NCBI RefSeq assembly: GCF_901709675.1
Contig: NC_051097.1
Coordinates: forward strand, 7,232,039-7,296,038
Origin: Syngnathus acus
Taxonomy: Eukaryota; Chordata; Actinopteri; Syngnathiformes; Syngnathidae
DNA: 64,000 nt
Reading direction: 5' to 3'
The position numbers and the translations under genes were made by a program. Positions 24,901 to 37,908 of this stretch are shown here, piece by piece (within the stretch, counting starts at the first letter, position 1; the number at the start of each line of letters is the position of its first letter). The notes below the pieces were generated by a model, which did no database searches, was not told the DNA's origin, and saw nothing but the letters and a program-made list of their open reading frames with translations.

Positions 24901-27900
24901 TCAGGCTCGCTGAAGAAACTGACGGCCCTGAAGGTGGATGAGAACCAACTGATGGAGCTTCCCGACTCCATCGGAGGGTGAGGATCATCCTCCTTCTCGT
25001 TTCTTAATCCTTCACTTTCTTCCAAACAAGCAGTTATCTGCCGCGTTAAGAGTACACCGCCTGGCGCAGATTACAAAACCCCGATGGTTGATCTTTAATC
25101 CCGTGTGAGGATTGAAAGCTGCGTTGTGTTGGGGCGGACACATGCTGTTGTTGGATTTATAATAAGCCTCCCCCCTCCCCTCCCCGCTGTCAGACTTTTA
25201 AAGATGAGTCCGTATGTTAGCCGTCAGATGAGCAGATTAGCGGCCATGCTGTGCCGGGAAACAGCCAGGAAGTGCGTGTCGTGTGTGAAACAACCGCCAA
25301 AGATGGTAATAAATTGGTGGTTAAACTTCATCCCCCACATTATTACCTTTGACTTGACAAAGGCGCAGGTGAACAATGGAACCTCATTCCAACAGCCATT
25401 GCACAAGTTCCAACGTCACAGCCCCAGGTTTGACCTGCCTTTGCATGATATCACCGCCATTGCGTTCAGCTTTCACACAGCCGACACAGAATCCAACCTT
25501 CGTAATTAGATGATGCCAGCATCTGGTTGCTGGCGAGAGGAGTGTCGTGTTAAACATCACGCCCCCCCCCCTTCCGGATCGCCACTATTCCATTTCTTTC
25601 TTATATTACCCCAGGAAATTCGGCCTGCCGTGTCTGTTCCTGTTCCTGTTTTCACACAGTCGGTGTAAAATAGAAACATCCCAGTCCCAGAATTTACAGC
25701 GACTGGGCACTTTCTCACTTTTACTTGTCTCCCACCCTTCAGGCTGAGCTCTCTGGACGAGCTGGACTGCAGCTTCAACGAGATCGAAGCCTTGCCGCCG
25801 TCCGTCGGCCAGTGCGCGGCCATGCGCACCTTCGCCGCCGATCACAACTTCCTCAGCCAGCTTCCCCCCGAGGCGAGTGTAGATCGGTAGCCCCTTCACC
25901 CGTGTCCGAGTGTGCTCATCTAAACATCTGTTGCTGTGACAGATGGGCAACTGGAAGAACGCCACCGTGCTGTTCCTGCACTCCAACAAGCTGGAGTCGC
26001 TGCCGGAGGAGATGGGCGACATGCACAAGCTGAAGGTCATCAATCTGAGCAACAACAAGTGAGTGGAGCACCCAACTCTAGTGCGTGTTTGTGATTACAC
26101 ACAGACAGCCTCTTCCTTTGTAAGCGGAGACACTTAATGACGACGTCAAGGATACCTTCATTAGCCTACAATCATCTGTAAACCGAGATGCTCTTTGACT
26201 TCCTCCATCTCGTCATTACAGAAACTCTGGAATTTGTATTTGTTTGCATTCACCTCCCCCCCCCCCCCCCCCTTCCAATAAACTGTCACACTCAACTGAC
26301 TCTTAAGAGTGTTTCTCAGGCTTTTATAGACTGTGACTTAAGTGTTTGTGATCCTCTGCAGGTTGAAGAACCTCCCCTACAGTTTCACTAAGCTCAGCCA
26401 AATGACAGCCATGTGGCTCTCTGAAAACCAGGTAAAGGGATCATTGAGTTTTTTTTTTTTTCCCCCATTAAAGACTTATTGAGGCAATTCTTTGTTAGAC
26501 TAATTCAGTGATCTTCTATCCTGGTTAATCTCCCGCAGTCCAAACCCCTGATCCCGCTTCAGAAGGAAGAAGACCCCGAGACCCACAAAACCGTACTGAC
26601 GAACTACATGTTCCCGCAGCAGACCCGAACCGAAGACTGTGAGTGTGACCCGAATGCATGTTTAATAGGGGCTGCCTGCCACACAGGTGGTGTCTCCTGT
26701 CATCATGTTGCGCAAACCGACCTCCTCTCGAGCCTAGCTGTAACCTCTTTGACCTCCTTATAATATAACGATCACCCAAGTGAGGAAGTCAGTAGAAAGT
26801 CCAATTACGCACATGTGTACGTTTGAATTGAGCTGTGATTGAGAAGTAGGTGAAATTTTAGATTTGAGCTATTTCTCTTTGTCTTTGCACCACCTTGTGG
26901 TTGAGGTCGGACAGGCACACATTCAATATAGGAGGATAAACATAGAAGTGCTTTAAATAAGATGATACAAATAAAGCCCTTAATTATCTCTGAAAATTTC
27001 AATTTAATCGTAACATCTGGGTATTACTGTTATTTTTCATCATAAATTTAAAATGAGATATTTTTAGACTGTATTTCTCCTCTCAGTCACGTTAGAGCAG
27101 TATTTTATATTCGCCACGTACTTTGGTTATAAGTTAACGGTTCAGGTCACAATTCAATGACGAGTGTGGCCATCAAATGTATTCATCCCACTAGTCAAAA
27201 GTACTGTTGAGTAAATAATTTTTGACAGAGATCTCGCCCCTTCTGTCGCTTGTTTTCCAGACGTTCCCAACTCCGACTCGGAAAGCTTCAATCCGGTCTT
27301 GTGGGAGGAACAGCGTAAGCATCGAGCTCAGGTGGCCTTTGAATGCGACGAGGACAAAGACGAGAGGGAAACGCCTCCGAGGGTACGGCGGCGCATCCTT
27401 CCTTTGTCGTCGTACCGTTTTGTGAATCTTTCGAATGAACACCTCCTCTCTGCCAGGAGGGCAACCTGAAGCGTTACCCCACGCCGTATCCCGACGAACT
27501 GAAGAACATGGTGAAGACGGCTCAGTCGGTGGCGCACCGGCTCAAGGAGGATGAGTCGAGCGAAGAGTCGGGTAGAGACCCCAAGACCCCTGCGGAAAGG
27601 AACCACATTGGTGTGCAGGACGTGGGAGTCAAGGTCTTTGAATATTTCGATACACAACATAATTGGGTGACAGCGATAACATGTTAACAGTCATATTTTT
27701 TGTGCAGGTGATCGACGCTCCCCACCCCAATGGCCTAGCGTCAGACTTGGACGGCAAAGCTTGCAACACCACCTTCACCATCCCAAACATTCCAGAAGGC
27801 ATATCTAGGGACACAGAGTCCGAGTCCTTCAGCTCCCAACGTGCCCCGCTCAAATCGTCCGAGAGCTCCACCATAAACCACGAAGACACGCTGGAGGTAA

Positions 27901-30900
27901 GTGCAGCAAGGCAAACGTACATAAATCCAAAGTTTACGTGCAATATGATGAAAATGGCCCCCCAGGCTGTCTAAGAGTTTCAGAGCTGAACACTTTTCTC
28001 GTCCGTCCAGGACTCTGAGGAACTGTCGGACGAAGAGGAGGAGATGAGGATTGCTGAGATGAGGCCTCCTCTCATCGAGATCTCCATTAACCAGCCCAAA
28101 GTGGTGACGCTGAGTAAAGACAAAAAAGGTACAGTGGTTCTCCGACATTTTGGGTTAGTATGTGTAAAATTGATTTATTACAAATTATTTTGAGCATCCC
28201 CAAGCCTTACGAACCCATTTGTGAGAAGCTCGGATCAGGAGAAAGATGAGGCAGGATGAGTGACGGCGTGTTGCTGTGAACACACAGATGACAGCAAGGA
28301 CGCTGACTCGTTGCTTGATGACACGGTGGCCAACAGCAACCAGAACAACAGCAACTGCTCGTCGCCGTCACGCATGTCGGATTCTGTGTCACTGACCACC
28401 GACAGCAGCCAGGACAACTCCCTGTGCACCCCTGAGAGAGAAGCCAAGATGCCCTTCCTCCCCAAGAGCAGGTACGCAACACGGCGAATGTTTTTCAGAG
28501 ATCCTCACAATGTTCCTCTTCTGATTTCTGGCGCTGTCTTTGTTCCAGGCACGAGGATGAGAACATGAACCCCTCCAAAGACGCCGGGGAGCTTCTCCAC
28601 AACGGCAACGGCTCGGAAACGTCCCTCCAAGCGCTCCTGAGGGCACAGCGGGGAGCCACGGAGCCGGCGGGTGACTACGACCTGTCTATGGAAGCCCGAC
28701 TGGCCTTCATTGAGAAGGGACTCAACAATGGCCTTGGAGACGGCTACACCAAGTGGGACCAGATCAACATGAACGTTTCGCACCCGGCGACAGACAACAT
28801 GGGGGAGCCTCGTAATGGTTTAGTGGGACTGCAGGAATCGGACGGCAAGCGGGGTTTTGACAACCGCCATTTCCAGAATGGAAACCAGCAAGTTAGCGAC
28901 GGGTCCTCGGGCGGCGGCGAGATGTCTCACAGCACTGAGGAACTGTCCCCTGAGAGGAGGTGCCAACCTCCCCAGGTCAGCAAGTCTCAGAGCGTCAGCA
29001 ACATCGACGTGGGCGGCATGAAAATGTACTCGTTTGACGGCGACGCGGCAGCAGAGAATAGGATGGCGGGCGGCAGCGGCCCCGATCCAACGTCCACGGC
29101 TCAGGGCCAGAGTATAGTGAGGAGCAAGTCCGCCTCCTTGCTGGACGATCACAACCTCCAAGTCTCTCCAGGCTCGGAGCAGCTATCTTCCTCCATACCT
29201 CCCACCAGCCCCAGCAGGTACCCGGTGCCCTCCAGCGGGCCCACAGGAGCCTCCCCACCTCAGTACAACGTCCAGTTCTCAAGCAAAGACGGCATGTGGG
29301 CCCAAAGGATGCCCATGCCCCCAGAACACCAAGGCTACCTCCCCCCTGCCGCCCATTCGCTCGCCAACACCAACTACTCTAACCGCAATCAGGCACCGCC
29401 GTACCCGCTGCAGCCCCAGCAAAGGGGGCCCCCCGTGGGCTCCAAACCTCCAGGGGACATGTGGACCAAGGAAAGACTCCACTCCACCAGCAACCAGTCC
29501 AGGGGAGGCACTCTACAGCGGCAGAGCAGCGCCACCTCCACCTCCTCTGTGGGCGAGCCTCGTCGCACGCAGCTGCCCGAGGGCGACTACCTGACCTACC
29601 GGGACATTCACACCCTCGCCAGGGGCCCGCTGGCCATGAGCCAGGCGGCACAGCGGCCCATCTCTAACCGCACGTACAGCATAGACATTGCCGCTCCGAC
29701 CAGGGCGCCCGGCACCCGGCCGCAGCCCCACGAGCTCCCGGAGAGGACCATGTCGGTCAGCGACTTCCATTACCCTCACAGTAGCCCCAGTAAGAGACCA
29801 AACGTCAGGGTCAAGTCGGAGCATTCGCTCCTGGACGGGTCCGGTGGACTCGTATCGGGGGCGCCGGGAAGGGTGCCGGCCGACTGGAGGGACCAGGTGA
29901 TGCGGCACATTGAGGCTAAGAAGATGGAAAAGGTAAACAAACAAAAACTATTAAGGCAGAACTACACGCACACAACACTCGACCAGGGGTTCACAACCAT
30001 TATTGCGCCGAGGCACATCTTTTACATAAAAAAAATAATAAATCTACAAACAGGCAGGGCGTCATCGCCAATCGCATGAAGCCTTTGTTTTTGTTGCATG
30101 TTTATGTGCGTGTCATGGTTGCATTGCATGGCCGCCGCTGACGTCATGGGCCGGCGCCACCATTCAGAACGCGCTGTCCCGCTCCTTTAATTCTTATAAC
30201 GCGCCACTTGGCTACGCGCCCCACCGCGACTGCTACTACGGCAGCTGTAGGGACGTGTTCGGGCCCTACGCCGCCGCCGCCGCCTTCAGCGTGAGTACCG
30301 TCCGGAACCGCAATGTCACAAATCTGACCCGTGTCTCCTCTCCCGTTTCACCCCGCAAGCATCTGACACTTGTACCACTACAAGTGAGAGTATGTTTGAT
30401 TTTGTCACCAGCGCATGCCTCTGGAGCACGCCGCACACTCCCCCGCCATTCAACTTTCAAGTCACGCTTAAGTCACCTGTTTTACGATTTGTGTGTTTTT
30501 ACTCGGCAAGATAGGTTGACTTGACTTGCTTCACGTTTGAAGGTTAAGACTTACTTCCGGGCGACCGAACATTTGTCCATGGCAAAGCAACGATAAACCT
30601 CCAAGAAGCTTTCATTCATATTCAAATTAATAATCATTATTCGTAGTGGCTGATGTCATCATTGTCTCACCATCTTGTGACATCATCATGATTGTCTTTT
30701 AAATTCCTCTGCTGCTTGCTTGGTCGTCCACTTGCCCCCCCTTTGTGTTTTGGCCTGAGAAGTGACTTGTTGTGGAAGGTAAGTGGCCTCAAGAATCAGT
30801 AGAGGAGAGATTTATATCCTCTTAATAGTATTCCAATAATCCAGCTGCATTTCCACCGAAACATCCTTCCCAGCAGGATCATCTTTCGGCTCTTATTAAT

Positions 30901-32099
30901 GATCTCCAAACCATACGAAGGCTTCCCTCGTACGTTCTCCAAAGCTTCCTGTGGTGGAAATGCATACACGTAGTGCGCTCCTCAGCTTGTAGATGAAATC
31001 CAGACGCTCAGCTCGTAGCTCCCTTCAAACAACTTTCCACTAATCACCTCCATGTTGTCTGCTGCCGTTGTTTTAATCCGCGAGTTGTGTGAAGATTCAC
31101 CTCCGTGTGTCTTGCAGGATGACGTCTTTGGTCCACCCGGGCCGCAGAGCTACACAATGGACTCGCGCAGAAAAGTAGGTGGACGTTCCTCGCATCCGCT
31201 TTTTTCCACATCATGAGCGACAAGAAGCTTTGACATTAACGTGTTTGGATGCGGCAGGTGCCTCTGATGAACGGTCAGGCGGTCTCGTCTGCTCGTCCCC
31301 ATGGGAGTCAGACCGCCATGGCCCGCCACCCCTCCAGAGAGCAGCTCATTGATTACTTGATGCTCAAAGTCTCCCATCAGGCTCCGGGGCCCTTGCGGCA
31401 GCCGCATGAGGTCAGTCGGGATTTTATAATCATATATTGGAAATTAAAAAGTTGACATTTGCATTGCATTTCAGATCCACGTGAAGTTGGAGAAAAATCC
31501 AGAACTCGGGTTCAGTATATCCGGAGGAGTGGGAGGTCGCGGAAACCCCTTTCGTCCAGATGATAATGTAAGGTTTTCCCCCAATACAGTTTGTGAACTA
31601 TGTTGTCTTAATTCCATCATGTTTTTGCCAACGACAAGATCCACTAAAATAAAAATAGAGTAATATTAATGGTGTGATCCATTCTTTCAGGGGATCTTTG
31701 TGACGAGAGTCCAGCCTGAAGGGCCAGCGTCTAAGATTCTTCAGCCCGGTGATAAAATTCTCCAAGTATGTCACCATACCAGTTTGACGAAAAGAGTTCT
31801 CAATTGGCGCCTGTAGTTTTTGACGCCTTCAGTCTGTCAACAAAAAGTGGAAGCTCAATTGAAATATGTGAAAAATGTTATGGTGAACGTGTAGGCGTGG
31901 TTAGAATCGAAAAATGTTTTTGGTGTAGAATAATGCGAGCAGCTTGGCACAATGAGCTTATTTTGTGGACGATGTTTTTTTGTGTCGCCAGGCGAACGGC
32001 TACAGCTTTGTGAATATCGACCATGGGAACGCAGTGTCCCTCCTCAAGACCTTCCCCAGCACTGTGGATCTGACAATCGTGAGAGATGTGCAAGCGTAA
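21915..32099 (+). CDS. erbin: Erbin (LAP-family scaffold, LRR + PDZ)
   Basis: Coding exons: 21915-22100, 22176-22293, 22387-22465, 22535-22624, 22902-22958, 24199-24262, 24375-24449, 24665-24809, 24905-24977, 25743-25872, 25943-26058, 26362-26431, 26539-26638, 27261-27382, 27457-27633, 27708-27896, 28011-28128, 28288-28471, 28549-29932, 30168-30290, 31118-31174, 31258-31410, 31475-31567, 31691-31765 and 31992-32099; 1361 aa with every exon used (human 1412). Erbin is a basolateral scaffold that binds ERBB2 through its PDZ domain and restrains Ras-Raf and Smad signalling. The N-terminus [15 protein letters not shown] starts about 16 leucine-rich repeats, then the LAP-specific region ([25 protein letters not shown]), a long disordered part mostly in the 1384-base exon, and a PDZ domain ([31 protein letters not shown]). 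The intron after 25872 begins with GC instead of GT. Confidence 0.97.
30168..30290 (+). other. erbin: erbin cassette exon (41 codons)
   Basis: It is flanked by CATTCAG and GTGAGT and is 123 bases long, phase 0 at both ends, so it can be included or skipped. It encodes [12 protein letters not shown]..., then [10 protein letters not shown] and an AAAAAF stretch. This resembles the SRSFNSN...GSSRDLHG insert I recall from longer human ERBIN isoforms. The following exons at 31118-31174 (57 bases) and 31258-31410 are also phase 0, so several splice forms are possible. Confidence 0.75.
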
Positions 32100-33310
32100 A
32101 CAGCAACGGGGGGGGAGTGGGAGACTTATTTTTGTACTCAAGCATGGGGGGGAAACGCCACTTTGAATGTAAGCGAGATGACGCGGTGGGCAAACGGGCT
32201 GTCACTGTGGTTTCTAATTTTTTTTTTTCAATGGGGAAAAAAAAAAACGCTGAAGACTTGAGCTCCCCTTCTGTCCGTGACCACTAGAGGGAGCAAGATG
32301 CACCCTCTTTTCTGCCTGTATTGTTTTTTTGTTTTGTTTGTTTTAGCATGTTGAAGCAGCAATGGAGCGGTAGGACATTATGCGCTCGGAGAGTGGACGT
32401 AAAAGTGAGACACTCGGCCGAATTCTGCTTCTTGTTCCATGTGACCAAAGCAAGGATGGCTGTGGGAGTGTTCCAGTAAGCCGGGTCCATATTTCATCTT
32501 TTTCTTGCCTTTGTTTTAATGTTTCTTCACACATTCATTTGGGAGAGCGCCACTCTTTTGCCTTTTTTATTTTATTTTTTGGGGCCCAGTCCTGTTGATT
32601 TGACTCATGCCGGGGAGATAAGCAAGTGCCATAAGACCTCGAACTGTTTCGACAAGCAATATTCACACTTGACAGCAATAAAGCCTTTTGTTTTTCCACG
32701 TAAGATTTTTTTTTTTTAAACTCTTTTAGTAACACCACCAATGATTTTACATGATTTTATATATGGACGAGAGTTTTGTATCACATTAAATCTATATATT
32801 ATATGTCTACAATAGTGTGGAGAAGAATAGTCTCTGCGTTTTGTGTAAAAGTGTCACTTTTGTCAATTAGATGGTTGTTTGTCGTAGTTGACGACGGGCC
32901 GGTAAATAATGAAACGGTGAGCATGTTTCGCATCTTGTGTTTGTTTGAAATTGTGACGTTCATATTCATGTCAAACTGTCGTCTTTTTGTAGACAATCTT
33001 GGGAAATCATTCGTCGTCATGTGGGTCTGTTTGGGATGCTCACGTCTTATTTATTTTTAGCAGGCCAATTCTGTGTTTTATTTTTTTAGGCATTACTAAT
33101 CAAAATGTGTAAATATATACGCACACAGTGATTTTTTTTTTTTTTTCTCTTTTCCAGTTGCACAAGCAGCAATAAGTTCCAATGCAGAAGGCACCTGTGT
33201 TCACATGTAGCTAGTGTATTTCTTAAGACCACAGACGTGCATCCACGCGACATTCCAGATTTTGTACATAATGAATCTTTTCTGGCGTAACACCTGTGGA
33301 AAATAAACCA
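32100..33310 (+). other. erbin: erbin 3' UTR
   Basis: Noncoding, AT-rich, with two polyadenylation signals: AATAAA at 32677-32682 and at 33302-33307. The second is followed by TG/T-rich bases and looks the stronger. A partial CTCF-like word (CCACTAGAGGGAGC) lies at 32281. Confidence 0.65.
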
Positions 33311-33749
33311 ATGCTCTTTCACACTGTGCATAATTGGTTTGTTTAATCGTTTACATTAAAATGTTGGAGAGTTCCTTTTTTTAAGCATCTTTTAGTCTTT
33401 GATTGGCTGCTGGTAAAATCACACATTCTTGGATAAAACACGTTTAGCAGTATTTATTTTTAGGAATAAAATTGTTGCATTGATGACTACTCAGGCCCCA
33501 TAACATTACTGTTCGTGGTTGAGTTGTAGTTAGATTTTTAGTTGTATTATTTACTGTAATTAAATTGATCATTTGGACTGTGCAAATGTCTTGTCATGTG
33601 CGACTTCCACCCACAGGGGGGCGGTAATGCGCCCGGCTATTCAATTGTGCTATGAGAAAAAGCCAGCAAATCTCCGATGTAAAAAAACACGAACATATAT
33701 TCGGCGAATATAAACATTATTGCTGTTTTAAATACGTCATTGTTTCGTA
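33311..33749. other. Intergenic region and srek1 promoter
   Basis: About 440 bases separate the last erbin polyadenylation signal from the srek1 start. The srek1 5' UTR probably begins in the last 150 bases. No TATA box is evident. A word ACCCACAGGGGGGCGGTAAT sits near 33609. Confidence 0.45.
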
Positions 33750-36700
33750 ATGAGTGGAATATCCGGCACTAACGTCGTCCAGGTGACTAATCTGTCGTCA
33801 ACGGTGAGCAGCGAGCAAATGCGCACTCTCTTCGGCTTCCTGGGGGACATCGAGGAGCTTCGGCTCTACCCACCCGAGTAAGAGCGACGTGCGGCGGCTG
33901 GGGGGGGATCAGGCGACAACGCAGATGTGCGGCCTGGTCCGACACTATAATTAAGACAGCATTTAAAGATGTCACGGGGTGATTGTGTTAATGCCTCTTT
34001 TTTGTTGTCCCTCTAGCAACTCCACTCTAACCTTCTCGTCCAAAGTGTGCTATGTCAAGTATCGAGAATCTTCCAGCGTTGGAGTGGCGCAGCATCTCAC
34101 TAATACTGTTTTTATGGACAGAGCCCTCATAGTTGTGCCATGTGCCGAAGGTCAGTGGGAGCTAAAGCTTCAAAATGTCCCTTGATTTCATAATGACCTT
34201 GCTTTCTATTCAACTATTCGCTCTTGTGCTATACTGGGTTGGATAACATTCGTTCACGTAGCTGTTACGTCATGGCAGCGTTTCATTGTGTGGATGCTGT
34301 CACAATTCCCCCCCCCCCCCCACAGATTAAATCATTCTAATAAAATGTACGACGAGTTACGAGCAACGCAACTTTGTAGTTTGCACGTCAGCCTCGCAGT
34401 TCTGAGGTTTGGGATTCAAATCTCAGTTTCCTGTTTAGAGCTTGCAAGTTCAATGGTATGAGGGTTTAATCTTTTTATATTTAATATAGTTGGTGGGGAA
34501 AATGTAATCTACTTTGCAAGGATGTTTGCTGATGACAAAATGCTTGAATGTGATACTTTCCCATTAAGTTAAACATTTTGAAAATTTACAATATTCCCCA
34601 GTTTTACTTTCCATGAAAATTTTTCAGAAGCTTACCAGAAATTTCTCAGCCCTTCGCAACCCTATTCCCCTTTTTACCATTTTACAAATCAAATCATCCT
34701 AAATTCCAACATCACCTGTTTTTGTGGGAGGACCCCCCCCCCGGCCCCCTTTTTTCTTTTCTTTAAATCTCCCTTTTCGTCCTTCACCTCATCCCCCTCC
34801 CCTGTCAGCAACGAATAATTAGAAGTTGCTGTCTGGATGGACGTGATTAATTTGGCTTTTTGTTTTGTTTCCTGTGTGATTATGTGTGCATATCAGATAC
34901 ACGACCACACTACTAAGCCTGAGTCATTGAGGCATTGTTTGCCAGGCCGCTACCGTCCTCGATGACGGGGGCCACGAGGCGTCAGTGATCATGTGACCAG
35001 GAGCACTCCAAGATGGACACCTTGTCTCCTTTTTTTTCTTTTCATACTTTTTGTTCCCCCAATGTTGTCCAATCTCTGCTGTCTCTGTCTATGAAAAGGT
35101 GGTTCTCTCACTTTCGCTCTTCTCCCTGGAGCGATTTTATATTTGTTTTTTTATCATTATTATTATTATTATTATAGTGGTACCTTGACTGATGAGTTCC
35201 ATTTAGTTGAAACCATATTAATCCATTCAATCTCCCCCTCCAAATTAGAATATAATAGAATGTCATCCTTTACACAGTGTCAAGAAAATATGCCTGCAAA
35301 TATCATATTTATTATATTATCTATATGTGTTGCTGCACCTTTTGTGTTTAAGAATACTTTTTTATTTTTAATATAGCTTTGGAAATTACAACTGTGATTG
35401 AGATGCTAGTTTTGTGAGTTGACGTTTGGCTAGCCAACTTTCTCAAGATGAAGTGATGTGGTTTGGTTTGAATAAGTCAAGGCACCACTGTCTTATTATT
35501 ATTATTGTCCAACCCTCCCTCCCCCCATATACCCCTTATCTCTCTCTCTCTCCTGCTGCAGCTTGTTTGTGGTTGAGTCGGCATGATGATGCGACGAGAT
35601 GCTAAGAGGGAGGATGACTAACACTTGCCTCTCTTGTCATTGCCGTAGTGACAGAGAAAGCGAGAGAGAGTGAGAACATCTTCTGACCTCTTCCCAAGTC
35701 CGCTCAGATGATTGTAGCTCGTGGATGAGTCGCCATTATGATATCATAGTCTCGCTATTGATGCTAATGCAGCAATGATTTCATTCATCATCCAGAGGTG
35801 GTCCATCTCTCATTAGCATACAAGCATCATTTGTTATTTTTTTGCGTCTTATTTTAAATATGTCATAACACAACCTGCTGTTACCATGGCAACAACCTAC
35901 TTGATGCTACTGGCCCTTGCTCCACCCCAAGCCCGCTGTCGAAAATTGCAAGATGATTTGGTATTGTTGCCGCAGTGAAAGCCTTTTTCTTTTCTTGATG
36001 TGCGCTATTAGCATCGCCAGATTTTTCTTGAGTTGCCCCCCCCCCCCCCACCACCACACACACACTACAGCACTAAGCAAACTGTTTAGCCAGTCCTAAG
36101 ATAAATTGTGCTAAGATATTCGTAAGACTGTGTGTGTAAGAAAGTGCTAAGGATATTTTTATTGTTTTTTTGGAGCAGCTGTTGTTTGTGTGTACCCCGC
36201 AGGGAAGATTCCGGAAGAGGCCAAGGCCTTGTCGCTTTTGGCACCTGTTGCTCCCGTGCACAACCTGCTCCACGGCAGGGGGCTGCTCCCCATCCCGGCG
36301 CCCAGCCCACGACAGAATGTGAGTCGTTAAATGTGATGAGCAATCCTTTCCTCATATATCACCTATTTTGGCTACTGTACCTTCAATTGTACCCCAACCT
36401 TCACACACAGTTGAACCTGCCCCTGGTTGGTCACTTAACCCCCACCCCGGAGCCTGCAGTCTCCTCGCTCCAGCAGACCCCCCTCATGGGCAACGTGGAC
36501 CCGTCCAAGGTGGATGAGATCAGGAGGACGGTCTACGTAGGCAATTTGAACTCACAGGTGATCATTGGCCAGATGCAATCCAGGTTTTGCAGTAAAAACC
36601 CGGTCATGCTGTAATTTGACGGTTTATCCCCTCTGCAGACCACAACGGCGGAGCAGCTACTGGAATTCTTCCAGCAGGTGGGCGACGTGAAGTTTGTGCG

Positions 36701-37908
36701 GATGGCGGGTGACGAGACGCAGCCCTCGCGCTTTGCCTTTGTGGAGTTCGTGGAGCAGGACGCCGTCGCCCGGGCGCTCTCCTTCAACGGCGTCATGTTC
36801 GGAGACCGGGCCCTCAAGTACGTGAAGATGACAGTGAGGATTATTGATGACAAACATGATGTCGTTCATTTTGCTCTCTGTCAGGGTGAACCACTCCAAC
36901 AACGCTATTGTGAAGCCGCCCGAGATGACGCCGCAGGCTGCCGCCAAGCAGCTGGAGAGTGTGATGAAGCGCGTTCGGGAGGCGCAGTCTACCATCGCCG
37001 CCGCCATCGAGCCAGGTGTGACACCGGCCCCCTGTTTACCAGCGTCACCTTTGGGATAACCGGATGTTGTCTTTTTTTTTTTTTACCTCAGCGGAGAAAG
37101 AGAAACACTACGCCGCTCATTCGGAGAGAACACGACGGCCATCACGATCCCGCTCTGGCTCACGCAAAAGATCACGCTCCAAACACGGGTGAGGCGTCAC
37201 TTTTTCAGGGTTTGCAACTGTTGCGATGTTCTGAAAACTTTTGTGCTTCCAGACCGCCGCAGAAGTGGCAGAAGAATGACACACGCACTTCCCGAAGTGG
37301 CCACAGGAAGCGCTCACGCTCCAGAGACAGGCGGCGAAGCACGAGCCGCTCCAGGTTGGTCCAGAATACTCAGGCTGCGCTTTGGAAGGAAAGCATATTT
37401 GTAAATAACATGTGACATTTAGGATCCGCCGGCGGAGTCGAGGGCGATCTCGGAGTCCTCCTAGAAGGGGCAGGTCGCCCTCCCCAAAGAGGTGAATATC
37501 AGGCGGTTGAACTTGAAAAGATACTAACATTCACAATCTCACTTTGCATTGGATGTTGTCAGAATTAAAAAGCGGCGGGAACGCAGCCGGGACGAATTGG
37601 AACCGTCTTCATCGAGAAAAAGAAGCCGTAAAGATGAAGAGCGGCCGAGAGGCAAGAAAATGCACAAGGTAAGTCGGACTTGTGGCGTCTTTCACAACAC
37701 TTTGCACAGGCCACCAAGACCCAAAATGTGGGGAGGGGAACATAAAAGTGGAAACTTACGACTGCACTCTCGTCGCGGGCACTGTGGAATGTTTCAGGTG
37801 GGACGGGACTACGACAGAGAGGTCTCACCCGCCGAGGACGCCCACTCGCCCTCCTTCACGCAGCACAACGGCGTCCACAAAGCGCGCAGCGACGACGCGT
37901 CCATTTGA
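33750..37908 (+). CDS. srek1: Splicing regulatory glutamic acid/lysine-rich protein 1
   Basis: Coding exons: 33750-33877, 34017-34150, 36203-36318, 36411-36557, 36639-36817, 36885-37015, 37092-37188, 37253-37354, 37423-37491, 37563-37668 and 37798-37908; 439 aa, shorter than human (508). SREK1 (SRrp86) is a nuclear SR-related protein that modulates the activity of other SR proteins. Two RRMs are visible: the first from VVQVTNLSSTVSSEQMRTLF to ALIVVPC, the second around RRTVYVGNLNSQTTTAEQLL and SRFAFVEFVEQDA. After VMKRVREAQSTIAAAIEP comes an RS-rich tail (SRSGSRKRSRSKHG, RSRDRRRSTSRSR, RGRSRSPPRRGRS). The tail ends HKARSDDASI, as in human to my memory; the lysine/glutamate-rich part is short. 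The gene follows erbin in the same orientation, as in human. Confidence 0.95.
34380..34455 (+). mobile_element. L2-type LINE fragment in srek1 intron 2
   Basis: GTCAGCCTCGCAGTTCTGAG, GGGATTCAAATCTC and GAGCTTGCAAGTTC match the start of the teleost L2 3' tail in order. About 75 bases; degenerate. Confidence 0.55.
35176..35489. mobile_element. 314-bp MITE-like element in srek1 intron 2
   Basis: The left end AGTGGTACCTTGACT and right end AGTCAAGGCACCACT are inverted repeats with one mismatch in 15. The element sits inside a TTATTATT microsatellite, which continues on both sides. No coding capacity. Its ends share the AGTGG(T/C)ACCTTGACT core with the element at 13059-13181, so they are likely relatives of different length. 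Confidence 0.65.

Noticed and set aside
30000-30079. Read-through end of the large erbin exon as a truncated isoform
   Set aside because: A donor GTAAAC at 29933 and downstream PDZ exons match known erbin; retention is possible but unsupported.
33601-33625. CTCF-like word near the srek1 promoter (CCCACAGGGGGGCGGTAAT)
   Set aside because: The G run is one base too long to fit the core, and this word is common in fish repeats.
36678-37415. 245-codon open frame in srek1
   Set aside because: Its first part is the true RRM exon, but it then reads through introns out of frame; splicing gives the conserved sequence.
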